Assembly (NCBI GenBank): GCA_024196135.1 | Contig: JAMQCK010000073.1 | Location: forward strand, 30,286 to 94,285 | Reading direction: 5' to 3' | Source: Pleurotus ostreatus/Saccharomyces cerevisiae fusant | Taxonomy: Eukaryota; Opisthokonta | Length of the DNA: 64,000 nucleotides | Shown here: positions 12,007-22,631 of the stretch, in pieces | Layout: the number at the start of each line of letters is the position of its first letter | How positions within the stretch are numbered: the first letter of the stretch is position 1 | Program-made: the position numbers and the translations under genes | The notes under the pieces: generated by a model | What the model saw: the letters and a program-made list of their open reading frames with translations, nothing else | The model's database searches: none | What the model was told of the DNA's origin: nothing

Positions 12007-12934
12007 ACGCATTGCCTCTCGAGCCACCGAAGTCATTGCTTCACACTTCGACCGCGACGCGCTCCTTTCGCGCGCGCGATCACTCTCGTTCACATTGTTC
12101 GTTCGTGTTCATGTTTGGAAATCATGTCCATAGTCTTCGCAGCCTTGTTTATGCCCGCTGACTCAGGTAGACACTTTTTCGAGGTGCAATCCCGTTACTT
12201 AGGTGCAGTCCTGCTACTCAACATACGTATGCCGCTCAGGTATAGGTCTGCTACTCAGGCGCACGTCTGCTACCTCGGGGCGCACGCCTTTTCCCTTGTT
12301 CCCTGTACAGACGCGGAAGGCTATTTATGCTCATACGGACACGCAGGTATTGCAGTATCTCCCCTAATGACCGCTGTGGATATGTCGCGCTCTTCGATAC
12401 GTTTGCTGTCTATAAAATCGAAACTTTTTGCTGTCTATAAAGTTGAAAGTACATGTACATACATATGGCTGCTGTTTCATTGTCGTTGGATCGTTTACCT
12501 GACTGCGTGTGCATTGTTTTGCGACCCCAGCTTGGAATTTTACGCCGTTTGATGAAGGACTCTGGGCTTTGACAGTCAGAAAAGTCATCCCTTGATCCTA
12601 GTACGGGTACGCACACGAGCGTATCAACTCACTTGGGCTTGTCATGACGTTTCTTCTTGAGTAGATAGCGGGCTGGGATTCATGAACAATGAACATGAAC
12701 TTTGGCCGTGCTTTGCTGGTCAGGTGAATGTCACGTGTCATGGTTCAACTTCCGGGTCATGACGTCAGCACTTCCTCCTGATTAGCCACCACTATCACCA
12801 CCACCGAGCTGTTTCCTGTGTCTTCTGCTCTGTACTTGATTGCCATCCTGAGCATCCATCCATTCAATTGCTCTGTCAATCCCTCACGACTCTCCGGATT
12901 CCTCGATTCGTCACCGTATTCCCCCACTTCTACC
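12007..12934. other. Intergenic region with a degenerate short repeat
   Basis: Around 12185-12290 a loose 18-20 nt unit (GCAGTCCTGCTACTCAGG-like) recurs about five times. Near 12403-12445 the word TTTGCTGTCTATAAA occurs twice almost exactly. No gene was seen. The right end is the promoter of the gene at 12935. Confidence 0.45.
12732..12767. promoter_or_regulatory. E-box and CRE-like palindromes
   Basis: CACGTG (12732-12737) and the palindrome TGACGTCA (12760-12767) lie 170-200 nt upstream of the ATG at 12935. They match known fungal bHLH and bZIP binding words; actual use is not shown. Confidence 0.35.
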
Positions 12935-13477
12935 ATGTCCGCCCAAGCCCGCGAAATCGCCAACACCCTCCTCGCTCGTCCATTACCTTCACTGTCACCC
13001 AAAGCGCCATGGGATCCGTCCTTGACACCCGTAATAAACGCGCTACCAGACCCCGTCCCTGTTAGGGCGATCTTGCACTTGCTCAACGACGACACGCACA
13101 ACGCGCACGAGCTGGCGCAGGGGGACGAGGGGAATGCGACGAGCGACTATGTGCATCAGCAGTTGCATAGGAGGGAGGGGGATTATTGGAATTCGAAGGT
13201 GAGTGAAGGGGAGGTTGGGTGAAAGGAGACAGACAACCGCGTTGTATCACTTATATAGATGTCCGGCTCACTTTACTTGCAGTGGTGGGCCAGCACGGGC
13301 ATGCGGCGCCCGCATAAGGTCCTCAACCAGGTGCACGGAAGTGTATCCGGGGCGAAGAAGTTTGTGGATGATTGTGAGAGGGTAGGCAAGGGCCGGTCGA
13401 AGGACGATGCGCTCGAGCGGAAGCAGTGGGAGGAGCTGGTGGCGACGCTGGAGTATGCGTTGGAGAATGAGGTGTAG
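12935..13477 (+). CDS. Conserved fungal protein of unknown function
   Basis: Two exons (12935-13198, 13283-13477) encode 152 residues. The middle has the pattern H-L-L-N-D-D followed by a His/Glu-rich stretch and HRREGDYWNSKWW, crossing the splice. I recall this layout from small fungal hypothetical proteins that carry a conserved histidine/tryptophan motif. No signal peptide or membrane segment is present. The ATG follows a CACCATG-like context and fits the start of conservation. Function is unknown. Confidence 0.75.
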
Positions 13478-14628
13478 ATTAGGGGTGGCAGGGTGTTAGC
13501 GAGAGGTACTTGAATCAACACGAAGAATTAGAAAGGAAAAACCGGCGAGAGCGTGCGATGGATAGGCACGTATCTGGGGTTGGTCCCTATTGTTTACGAG
13601 TTCAGGGCAGGATAATAGCCGACCGTATTCGAGCATGTTCGTGCCCTCCTCTGTCTCCAGGGGATCTGTGGCAAGAAAATATCAGCTCTGGATGAATGTC
13701 GTTGAGTCGACAAGGCGGGAAAGCCGTTGCTTTTTACGAAGAAAATATCACGCCCATTCCGAAGGTGCAAGGTGCATCAGTTACTCGTCAGCGTCAGCGG
13801 GCCGCGGTACAATACCGTTGCGGACGTTCCCAGAGAAGAACTGCCGTGAAAGATTTCCTTGATGGTGTTGTACGTATAAGCAGGGTTGGCCATAAAGGGG
13901 CATGGAGTTATCAACGTCGAGCGTAGAGAGTAGGGAATCTATTCCTCTGCCCACTGACTGGATAAAAAAGTAGATCAGCAGCGGGACGATTTATGCTACA
14001 AGCAGAAGACGATGGCGACCGCCGCCAAATTTGTTCCATCGCCAATCGGTGTCAGTGGCGAGCTTTAAGGCAAGTCTGAGGTACGAAAAGGCCGGATTTG
14101 GAGTAAAATGCCTCCGTCAGCGGAGAAGGGCATTGAGACGGGGGCTAATACAGGGAAGGTCTCAGGTATGGACCTGAGACGCGAGACGTGCGCGCAGCAT
14201 TGTGTCGCCTATCTTTCGACGAAAGCAGGGTGAAAGGGAGTGAGCTTTCGGGGGAGGGCATGATATCATGTCAACCGTGACAGTGGGTGGAGCTAAGCGT
14301 GACGCCCGAGGCCACCGCGCAGATATGCGATAGTGAGGGCTTGGCGGGTGCTGGAAGGACACAGAGGCCTGGATGTTAGTCTTCAGGTGGTCTTCTGAGC
14401 GTCGAGAAGAAGGAGGAGAAGGTCTTGTTTTACCCAATTTTTGATTGCGAAGTTCAACGATCAAATGAATTTGCGAGCGTGGGAAAGGAAGGGAGGGCGG
14501 GGACCATTTGGCGACGCGGCGTTCGCTCTTGCCTTCATCTTTCGCCGTCGTTTCCGTCGCTCGACGACCAAGGGTCCCGGTAAAGGTGTCGCCATAGTCG
14601 AATCCCGGTCAGACCAGAGCTGCTCGCT
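13478..14628. other. Intergenic region, no supported gene
   Basis: Short open frames occur on both strands (for example plus 13696-13926 and minus 14162-14464) without recognisable domains. The right half is GC-rich and probably the leader of the gene at 14629. Confidence 0.4.
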
Positions 14629-15500
14629 ATGAAGCTCGATATCCTCGACACCGACTATCTGTCGTCGGCAGACGCCCCCGCGGGAGGGCCGCTCAGGGCG
14701 GCGTACGACTCCGCCATGTCCCTCGCCCCGCTCTCCCGCTGCGTCCTCGTCTCCTTTACGGCCGCCATCGTGCTCCTGCTCCTCGCGCGCGCGGCGATCT
14801 GGGCGCTCAGGACCCGCGGACGGACCCCCAGCGACAACGGCATGGAGAAGCGGCAGCAGGGACTCGAGCAGCCCCGCCGCTGGCCTCGTTACCCTGGCCT
14901 CAAATGGGATGCGCTCCCGCCGCTGAACCTCCCGGTGTCGCTCACCATGCCGCGGCGCCCAGCGCGCGGCGTGGGTATCGGTCTTGCAAGCACTACTCCC
15001 GCGCCCCAGATGGCTGAAGCGCCGCTACCTGCCCGTTCCGCGTCGGCCACGCAGCCGAAGCGCAAAGGCTCTCCCAATCCATCAGGTGCGTTCATCTCGC
15101 ATCCTGAAGCCCATTATAGACGCTGATGATACGCGCCACTCAAGGTCTACACGTATACCAGTCTGAAGTCCCGGTGTCGATGGCTAAGATCATCATGTCA
15201 AGACATGTACGTGACTGCCTCCCTCGTTCCTTCCTGTCGCCTCCGCCACCATTCCTTGCGCCATTCCCTTCTCCTTCCCGACCAGCGTGTGATTTTTTGC
15301 TGACCTGCGCCTAGACCTATCGGAGACCAGGCACCCCTCGGCCCACCAAGCGCCCCGTTGCGCCGGCGTCCGCTCCTTCATCCCAAGCGACACCTGCACC
15401 TGCACCCACAAATCCCCAACAAATATCATCTCAATCCCAGCCCTCCGCCGCGCCTCAGCAGGACTCTCCCGCGGATGGCCCGCAGGACTGCATGGTGTGA
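14629..15500 (+). CDS. Small single-pass membrane protein, function unknown
   Basis: Three exons (14629-15085, 15145-15206, 15315-15500) sum to 234 residues. One strong transmembrane segment (about 37-58, Leu/Val/Ala-rich) follows a short acidic N-terminus. The remainder is Pro/Ala/Ser/Gln-rich and disordered. The splices GTGCGT...CAAG and GTACGT...CTAG preserve the frame. No family is recognised. It resembles lineage-restricted fungal membrane proteins with a low-complexity cytoplasmic tail. Confidence 0.6.
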
Positions 15501-16298
15501 GCCACGCACCAGCGAGGCTCGCAATTCATGGGTCCCCCGACGCGGGCCTTCCACGTATGCGCGCGTCATCTGCGGCGCAAGCGTGCGGCCTCCCTGATAT
15601 CGCCCATGATATCACCCCCCATGTCGCCCATCCGAGCCTCCATGATATCGCCGACGATGTATATATTCGCATGAAAGCCTATTTATGACCGCACGCGCCC
15701 CCACGTCTTCTCTTTCGCGCGGCCCGACGTCGTTCCCCATTCAACGCCCTAATGGCCGGGGTTCGCAGTCACCGTCCTCCTATTCGAAGTCCTTACCCTG
15801 TCCTCTCGAACCTTCGCGATGGCTTCCCACAAGTCATTGTCCTCACGTTCGAAGTCACCGTCCTCAGTTACCTCTTCTTCCTGCCCTACCGAATGTTCTC
15901 CGCTGGACTCGCCAATTTGCCGCAGGATCCTCCGCGCGAATGCAGCCCGGCACCGACGCGGTGTACGCAATAGCAGTCGTGCCTGCCACGTACCCGCGTA
16001 GGTGTCGCCCGCCTTGTAGCCGCGCAAGGCCCGCCCATTGCGTGCTGCGAGCTGGACGCCACCCTACCGCCCGCGGCGCGCCCCGAGCCGGTCGCCACCT
16101 CACCGGGATGCTCTGCCGCCCCGCCCCGCAGATTGTGGCCCGCCTATCACCCTGGCGGCGTCGAGCGAAGCTCGGGCCTTCCGACCCTCGGGCGGCAGGA
16201 CTGCCAGCACCGCGGGGTGTTAACCAAGGACTGCATGACACGCTGGAGGGTTGCAGACTCGACGGGCAGACGAACTCCGCTCGAGGAACGTCGGACCG

Positions 16299-16422
16299 TA
16301 CCCATTCTCGAGGACCGCACCCATGCTCGAGGACGACAGTACCCACTCGAGGACCACAGTACCCGACTCGCGGACCACAGGGCCCGACTCACGGACCTCA
16401 GGACCCGACTCACGGACCGCAC
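16299..16422. repeat. Tandem repeat, about 20-21 nt unit, about 6 copies
   Basis: Units such as TACCCGACTCGCGGACCACAG repeat with few changes and lengths of 19-22 nt. In one frame they read as a repeating T-R/H-G-P-Q peptide. Confidence 0.75.
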
Positions 16423-16536
16423 TGGAGACGGCGGTGGCGCGCGAGGTCCCCTAGACCCACGTCGCCAGGACGCGGGCCGCACAGACTTCCTTTCTTTTCC
16501 CCTTCGAACTGTAAGATGTACGCGCTTCGCCTCATA

Positions 16537-16586
16537 CGGGACTTTACCGATCTGCCTCATCGGGGCTTTACCGATCTGCCTCACAT
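16537..16586. repeat. Direct repeat, two copies of about 24-26 nt
   Basis: CGGGACTTTACCGATCTGCC and its near copy CGGGGCTTTACCGATCTGCC lie back to back, followed by a third truncated start. Confidence 0.75.
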
Positions 16587-17341
16587 CGGGACTTTCTTCC
16601 TTACTCTCTGCTTCTCTCCCGTATGCTTCTTGCCTGGGGGCATATCTCTCTGGTTCCCGCTCGTATGCTCTCGGACTTTGTGCTTTGCTCGCGCCGCCGC
16701 GGAGGGGCGGCGCGGGATGATAGCGGGTGGTTGTCTCGTACGCAACGTGTCGCCGTACCCGTACGCTACGTGTCGTCGTGCCGGGGCTCCATAGAACTCC
16801 CTGCGCTATCTTTCGTCCTCTTTTGCTTTCGCTTGTACCCCCCACGACAGTCACCTGCTACGCTACGACGAACATCTATTGAACACCCTCTACCTACCAC
16901 AACTATCTACCACCGGATAACGTACACTCGCATAAACTAGAATTTGCACGGCTAGAACGGGTGCGCGATCCCCTTTTCATCGTCTTTGTTGCTGGAGGAG
17001 CATGTCGACGACATCCAACTGGATGCATAATGCAAGTCCTGAAGAGAAAGGGGTGATACTGGCCGAATGGTGACTGCGCCATAGCATATTCATGTGGTTC
17101 TCGTTGCCCATTCTGGCTTGTCGCTATCGAAAGAGATACCGGTCTCCACACTCGTAGGCCTGTCCTTGAAGCGACGCCTTAGAGGAGAATGCCGAGGGGA
17201 CACCTACTAAATTAGATACTGCCGTAGTGCTGATGGTGGCCTCCAACACCAGCGAAGGACGACATTGTACAACAAGGAGTTGATATGCGGTACATACAGT
17301 ACAGTATCCTAGCCTCCGAATACGTCTCACAGATTCTCAGC

Positions 17342-19410
17342 TCAACCCCACAGAATATTGAGCTTATGCCACCCCTTCAACGGCTTCTCCGGCGGCTCCG
17401 GGTTCTCCTGCGCAATGCGGATGAAGTGGCGGATGGGCATCTCCTCCAACGACACGATCCGCGTGCGCTTCACGATCTTGAAGCCGAAGTACAGCACCAA
17501 GATCAGCGGGATGTTAAAGTACGCGGAGAAGAACGTCTCGGTGTCCCAGAGGCCGTGGATGAAGACGGTGTAGCCTTGGGTGAGGAGGATGATGATGAAG
17601 GCGAAGAGGCCGGTCCAGGCGGCGTAGGGCTGGAAGGGGCCGCGCCAGGGAAGCTCGGAGCGAGAGATGCCCTGGCGCTTGCAACCGTAAAAGAAGCGGA
17701 GGTAAACGAGGCAGATGACGATCCTGGGTGTTGTTAGTTGGGGGGGGGGAAGGTGGGGTAGGCGGCGTGCGTACCAGTAGACCAGGATTGAGCTGGCAAT
17801 CAGATCTTGGAACCATCCGAAAACGACAGAGGCAGACTTGTCCAACGTCATGTATCCGAGCGCCTGAGGCGTGTCAGTCGTCAGACAAAATGTGAAGGGT
17901 GGCCACAAACCATGAACGCGCCGATGGAGCACACAGCGACATATGGGATGCCATAGCGATTACACCGTGTGAATATCTTGGGAGCGTGCCCTTCGCGCGC
18001 GATGCCATAAAGCGCGCGAGAGCCGTTCAGCATGCCGCTGTTCCCCGAAGACCAAGCAGAGGTCAACACGACCGCGTTGATGATGTGCGGGACGACCTTA
18101 ATTCCAGCCAGATTCGCTGCAATGACTGTGCGCGTATCAGTTACCCTCCCTTCCGATCCATAAGAAGACAATAGTGCTCACCGAAAGGAGACTGAGTGGC
18201 CGTCCCTGTCGACGAGAGCAGATTCTCATTATTTGAGGGCACAATCATGGTCACGACCAAAATCGCGAGCACATAGAAGATGAGAATGCGCCAAAAGATA
18301 CGCTTAGCGGCCTTGGGAATATTGCGGCGCGGATTCTTCGTCTCTGCGGCAGCGTTCGTGATGCTCTCGATGCCGGAGTAGGAGTATGCGGCGCTCGTGA
18401 GGGTCGCCCAGAAGCCGGCGAAGCGCCCGAGGGGGCCGGGGATGTCGAGGTATTGCACGAAGGGGCCCTGGGGAAGGTTGTGAGTTGACGAGCAGGTGTT
18501 GAGTGGCCAAATGGAAACGCACGGGATCTCTCCAGTAGCGGAACCCGATCCGCTCTTGTCCCTCGACACCGCCCAAGTCGATTACGAGGCCCATTATGAT
18601 GACGCCGATGATCTGCTTCGAGATTTAGGTCAGTCATACCGAACATAGAAAGCGGGCACTCACGAGCATGATCTTCAGCATCGCAAGGGAGAACTCTATC
18701 TCGCCATAGATGCGGACGAAGAACAGGTTCGATGCGAGTAGCAAGATGCCGAATACGGTGATCCAAACTGCATTGCTGACTGGCGTCCAGAATTGCATCA
18801 GGACCGCGACGGCAGACATCTCTGCGGGGGTCCCGACGCAGCACGCGTAGACCGAGTTCCACCCTTCGGCGAAGGAAAGAGCGGGGTCGCTAGGTTTTTT
18901 GTTTTAGCACATGAAGGGAGCGGAGGTAGCGGAAGGTTGCAAAGCTCACAAGAAGTACTCTGCGTGGCGAATGGCTGCACCGCTCAAGGGCACTAATGCA
19001 CTCATCTCGGCGACGGAGATGACGGCGCACGCTGCCAGGCAGCCAGTGATAAGATAGCCGAGAAAAGCACCGAGGGGGCCTCCCTGAACGATTGCCTGGC
19101 CAGAGCTGAGGAACAAGCCCTGAAGGTAATTCCTCAGCAAACAAAGTTAATAAGAGAAAATGGTATCTCGTATTTACCGTGCCTATTGTCCCTGCCAAAG
19201 CAATCATCTGAATATGTCTCTGGTGTAAGCCCCGCCTATCCCGTAGTCAGAGCAATGCGGCCCATTGACATTCATAGAGACTCACTTGAGATCCTTTTTC
19301 TCATCAAACTCAACGATGTCCTCCTCCGGGCCGTCCAAAGCCTCCGCCACCGCCTCGACATCCCCCGACCGCTTGTCATCGCCCAGCACAAACTTCTCGT
19401 CCGACGACAT
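17342..19410 (-). CDS. Amino-acid permease, APC superfamily (copy A)
   Basis: A multi-exon gene starting with an acidic hydrophilic exon (ATG at 19410) and ending at TGA 17342-17344. Recognisable parts in order are GTIGTGLFLSSGQ in the first membrane segment, the APC signature region around 18000-18170 (SAWSSGNSG, then GSRALYGIAREGHAPKIF), and a C-terminal exon (17342-17720) with the last two membrane helices. About twelve helices are expected. This is the fungal YAT-type plasma-membrane amino-acid/proton symporter family. Substrate cannot be told. It is a tandem paralogue of the gene at 20035-22105, with the same strand and intron layout. One intron (near 17735) holds a run of G. Confidence 0.88.
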
Positions 19411-20034
19411 CGCGACGTTGAGGACAATGGAAGCAGCCGAAGCGGAACCGCGTCAAGCGCTAACCTCGCCCTTATAACCACCATTGCTACATCGCACGTG
19501 CCGCTCGCGCATTTCGTCGAGGCCCAATGCGCCGCAGGCGCAGAGGGCTACAGAGGCCTATCCATCAGCGGAAAGCTCCCACCACCGGGCTGCCGATGTG
19601 CTGATACAGTGGAGGAAGGCAATCCAGGGGAGTAGATCCGCGTGGACGTGATGGTGCGGGCGAAGCCGCGGATGGTGTGCTGCTCCTGCGCAGACCCAGG
19701 ATGGGCCTTTCAGAAGGTGAAGGAGCATCGGAGAGCAAGGAATCAGGGGGTAGGAAGAGCGACGGCGCCTACGGCCAATGGCGCCATTCAGACATTGCGA
19801 GAGCAGCGCGCGAACGGCTGTGAACGAGGGAGAGAAACCGTGGGACATCTCTTCGACATTTTATGGCCGGATGAGTCTAAGCGCCCAATCACCTGATTGG
19901 GAATGCTAAGGTTGAACTTTGCTCAACAAGCCTTGAAGCTTGAAGAAGATAGGAAAGCCTAAAGTCAATCAATACAAGCCAGTTCGTGAAGGAGGTAAAT
20001 CGTAATACAAGGTAGGTATAAGGTCGTGCGGTCA
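19411..20034. other. Spacer between the two permeases
   Basis: Promoter of copy A and 3' flank of copy B. A few unsupported frames are present; no domain or repeat was recognised. Confidence 0.45.
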
Positions 20035-22105
20035 TCAACTCCAGAGAATCTCGAGCTTGTGCCAACCCTTCAACGGCTTCTCGGGAGGCTCGGGATTCTC
20101 CTGGGCGATACGGATGAAGTCGCGTATGGGCATCTCGTCGAGAGGTACCATCTTCGTGCGCTTGATGACCTTGAAGCCGAAATACAGGACCAAGATCAGC
20201 GGGATGTTGAAGTAGGCCGAGAAGAATTTCTCGGTGTCCCAGAGGCCGTGGATGAAGACTGAGTAGCCCTGCGTGAGGATGATGATGGAGAAGGCGACGA
20301 GGCCGATCCATGCCGCGTATGGCTGGAAGGGTGCCGCCCAGGGGAGCTCGCTACGGTCGATGCCTTGGCGCTTGCAGCCGTAGTAGAAGCGCAGGTAGAC
20401 CATGCAGATGACGATCCTGAGATGAGTTAGCGATAGGGACAAGCAAAAACGTCAACGGATACTGACCAGAGCACAAGCGCCGCGCTTGCAACAAGGTCCT
20501 GGAACCAACCGAACACCGAGGCCGCGGAGCTGTCCAGGGTCATATATCCGAGAGACTGGGGCGTGCGTTAGCTTCATACAAGACGGGCAAAGCGGACGAC
20601 CACGTACGATGAACATGCCGATGAACACCACGGCGACATACGGAATGCCCCATCTGTTGCAGCGCAAGAAGATCTTGGGAGCGTGGCCCTCACGCGCAAT
20701 ACCGTAGAGGGTACGTGAGCCGATAAGCAAGCCGCTGTTGCCCGACGACCATGCTGAAGTCAACACGACAGCGTTGATGATATGTGGCACGACCTTGATG
20801 CCAGCCAGGTTCGCGGCAATAACTGAAAGGGTGTAAGCGATATACACGGCAACATTGTCGAAGCAGACTCACCGAAAGGCGACTGGGTCGCGTCGCCAGT
20901 CGAGGCGAGAAGGTTCGGGTTATTCGACGGGACGATCATCGTCACGATCAGGATGGCGACAATGTAGAAAATCAGGATGCGCCAGAAGATGCGCCTTGCC
21001 GCCTTCGGAATGTTACGACGCGGGGAGCGCGTCTCAGCTGCCGCGCTCGCGATGCTCTCGATGCCGGAGTACGCGTACGCCGCATTCGCTAGCGTCGTCC
21101 AGAAGCCAGCGAACCTCCCGAGCGCGCCCGGGAGATCAAGATATTGCACGAAAGGACCCTCGAGGGACAGTGTCAGGGGTTTTGAGAATGATTGCGGCAG
21201 AGGTGACTAACCGGATCGTTCCAGTAGCGGAAGCCAATGCGCTCCTGTCCGGCGACGCCTCCAAGGTCGATCACGAGCCCCATGATGATGAGCCCAATGA
21301 TCTTTATGTAGGTCAGCAGCGCCAAAGAGGGAGGTAATATGGCGACGCACCAGCATGATCTTGAGCATAGCAAAGGTAAACTCGAGCTCTCCGTACACGC
21401 GAACGAGGCATAAGTTGGACACGAGCAGGAGAATACCGAATACCGTTATCCACACGCCGTTGCTGACGTCCGTCCAGAAGCGCACGAGGACCGCGGTAGC
21501 GGTGATCTCAGCAGGGAGTCCCACGCAGTTGGAATAGACCTGGTTCCATCCTTGCGCAAACGAGAGCGCAGGATCGCTGGCATAGAATGTGTGAGTCTAA
21601 ACGCGGCGATGGATAGGTGATAGTGTTTGGTCACGCACAAGAAGTATTCGGCATGACGGACGATGGAACCGCTTAGCGGCACAAGCGCGCTGAGCTCGGC
21701 GATGGAGATGACAGCGCAGGACACTAGAACGCCAGTAATGAGGTACCCGAGGAATGCACCTAGTGGTCCGCCTTGCACGATGGCCTCGCCAGAGCCTAGG
21801 AATAAGCCCTGTCCAAAGTTGTCAGGTGCTGTAGTCTAGCTGCCAGACAGGATGAAGAGCACGTACAGTGCCAATTGTTCCGGCTAAGGCGATCATCTGG
21901 ATGTGTCGCTGATGTAGACCCCGCCTGCAGACATGGTGTGTGTGGGCGTAGCCCCCGACGCTGAAGATACGCACTTGAGGTCCTTCTTCTCGTCGAACTC
22001 CACAATGTCGTCCTCCTCGTTCCCCGCAGAGATAACCTGCGCGACGGCCTCCACATCGTGGCCCTGCTTCTCATCGCCAAACGCGACCTTGTCCTCCGCA
22101 GACAT
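20035..22105 (-). CDS. Amino-acid permease, APC superfamily (copy B)
   Basis: Same layout as copy A. An acidic first exon (ATG at 22105) precedes GTIGTGLFLGSG-like sequence split by an intron. The central SAWSSGNSGLLIGSR and YGIAREGHAPKIF motifs lie near 20650-20760, and the last exon ends KGWHKLEILWS. Copy A ends KGWHKLNILWG, so the C-termini are close while the first exons differ more. The product is a plasma-membrane amino-acid transporter by family. The tandem arrangement suggests local duplication; divergence in the N-terminal tail may reflect different trafficking or turnover signals, which is inference. Confidence 0.88.
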
Positions 22106-22631
22106 CCTGAGCTGTTCGTGGCGGGGGAGGAAGAGACACCGAACAGAGGCGCTATCTCTACAACTGAATACTTATACCATGGGTGCCACATCGCGCGTGT
22201 GTTGATATCAATGTTGGTGCCAAGTGTTATCGAAGCCCCGCGCCGCCGCAGCGATAGACCACGCTCATCAGCTGGGTGGCGGGGGCTGATTCAGATAAGT
22301 TTGGCGTAGACGGTGTAGCTCAGGGCAAGTTTCGGGAAGCTCTTGTTGCCCACGCACTGCGGCGATATGGCGCGGTTGAACTCGGTCTAGTGGCGACGAC
22401 GGGCATTACTTCTGTCCTGATGGTCGGTGACGCTCCTTTGGTACTGCCGTTCGCTCTCTCAATAGCATCTGTACGCTTACCGCTCACAGGAAGACCGAGA
22501 GTTGCTACAGGATAGCCCCGCATACATATCCATTTTGGTCGAAGGTCGAAAGCAAGATACAACTGCATTGATAGCGTGCGATAACTGTCGATGTCGAAGT
22601 CCGTGAGAGACTGAATGTATAGCGCGAGGCC
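22106..22631. other. Intergenic spacer
   Basis: Upstream flank of permease copy B and 3' flank of the BEACH gene. A plus-strand frame at 22276-22515 is hydrophobic but lacks a supported start or partner exon. Confidence 0.4.

Larger units (their letters stand above)
15501..17341. other. Repeat-rich intergenic region
   Basis: Contains three copies of a TGATATC-based word near 15595-15650 and two minisatellites (listed separately). A plus-strand ORF of 369 codons (15685-16794) has a real ATG, but it is low complexity, overlaps a 235-codon frame on the other strand and runs through the repeats. I do not call it a gene. Confidence 0.4.
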
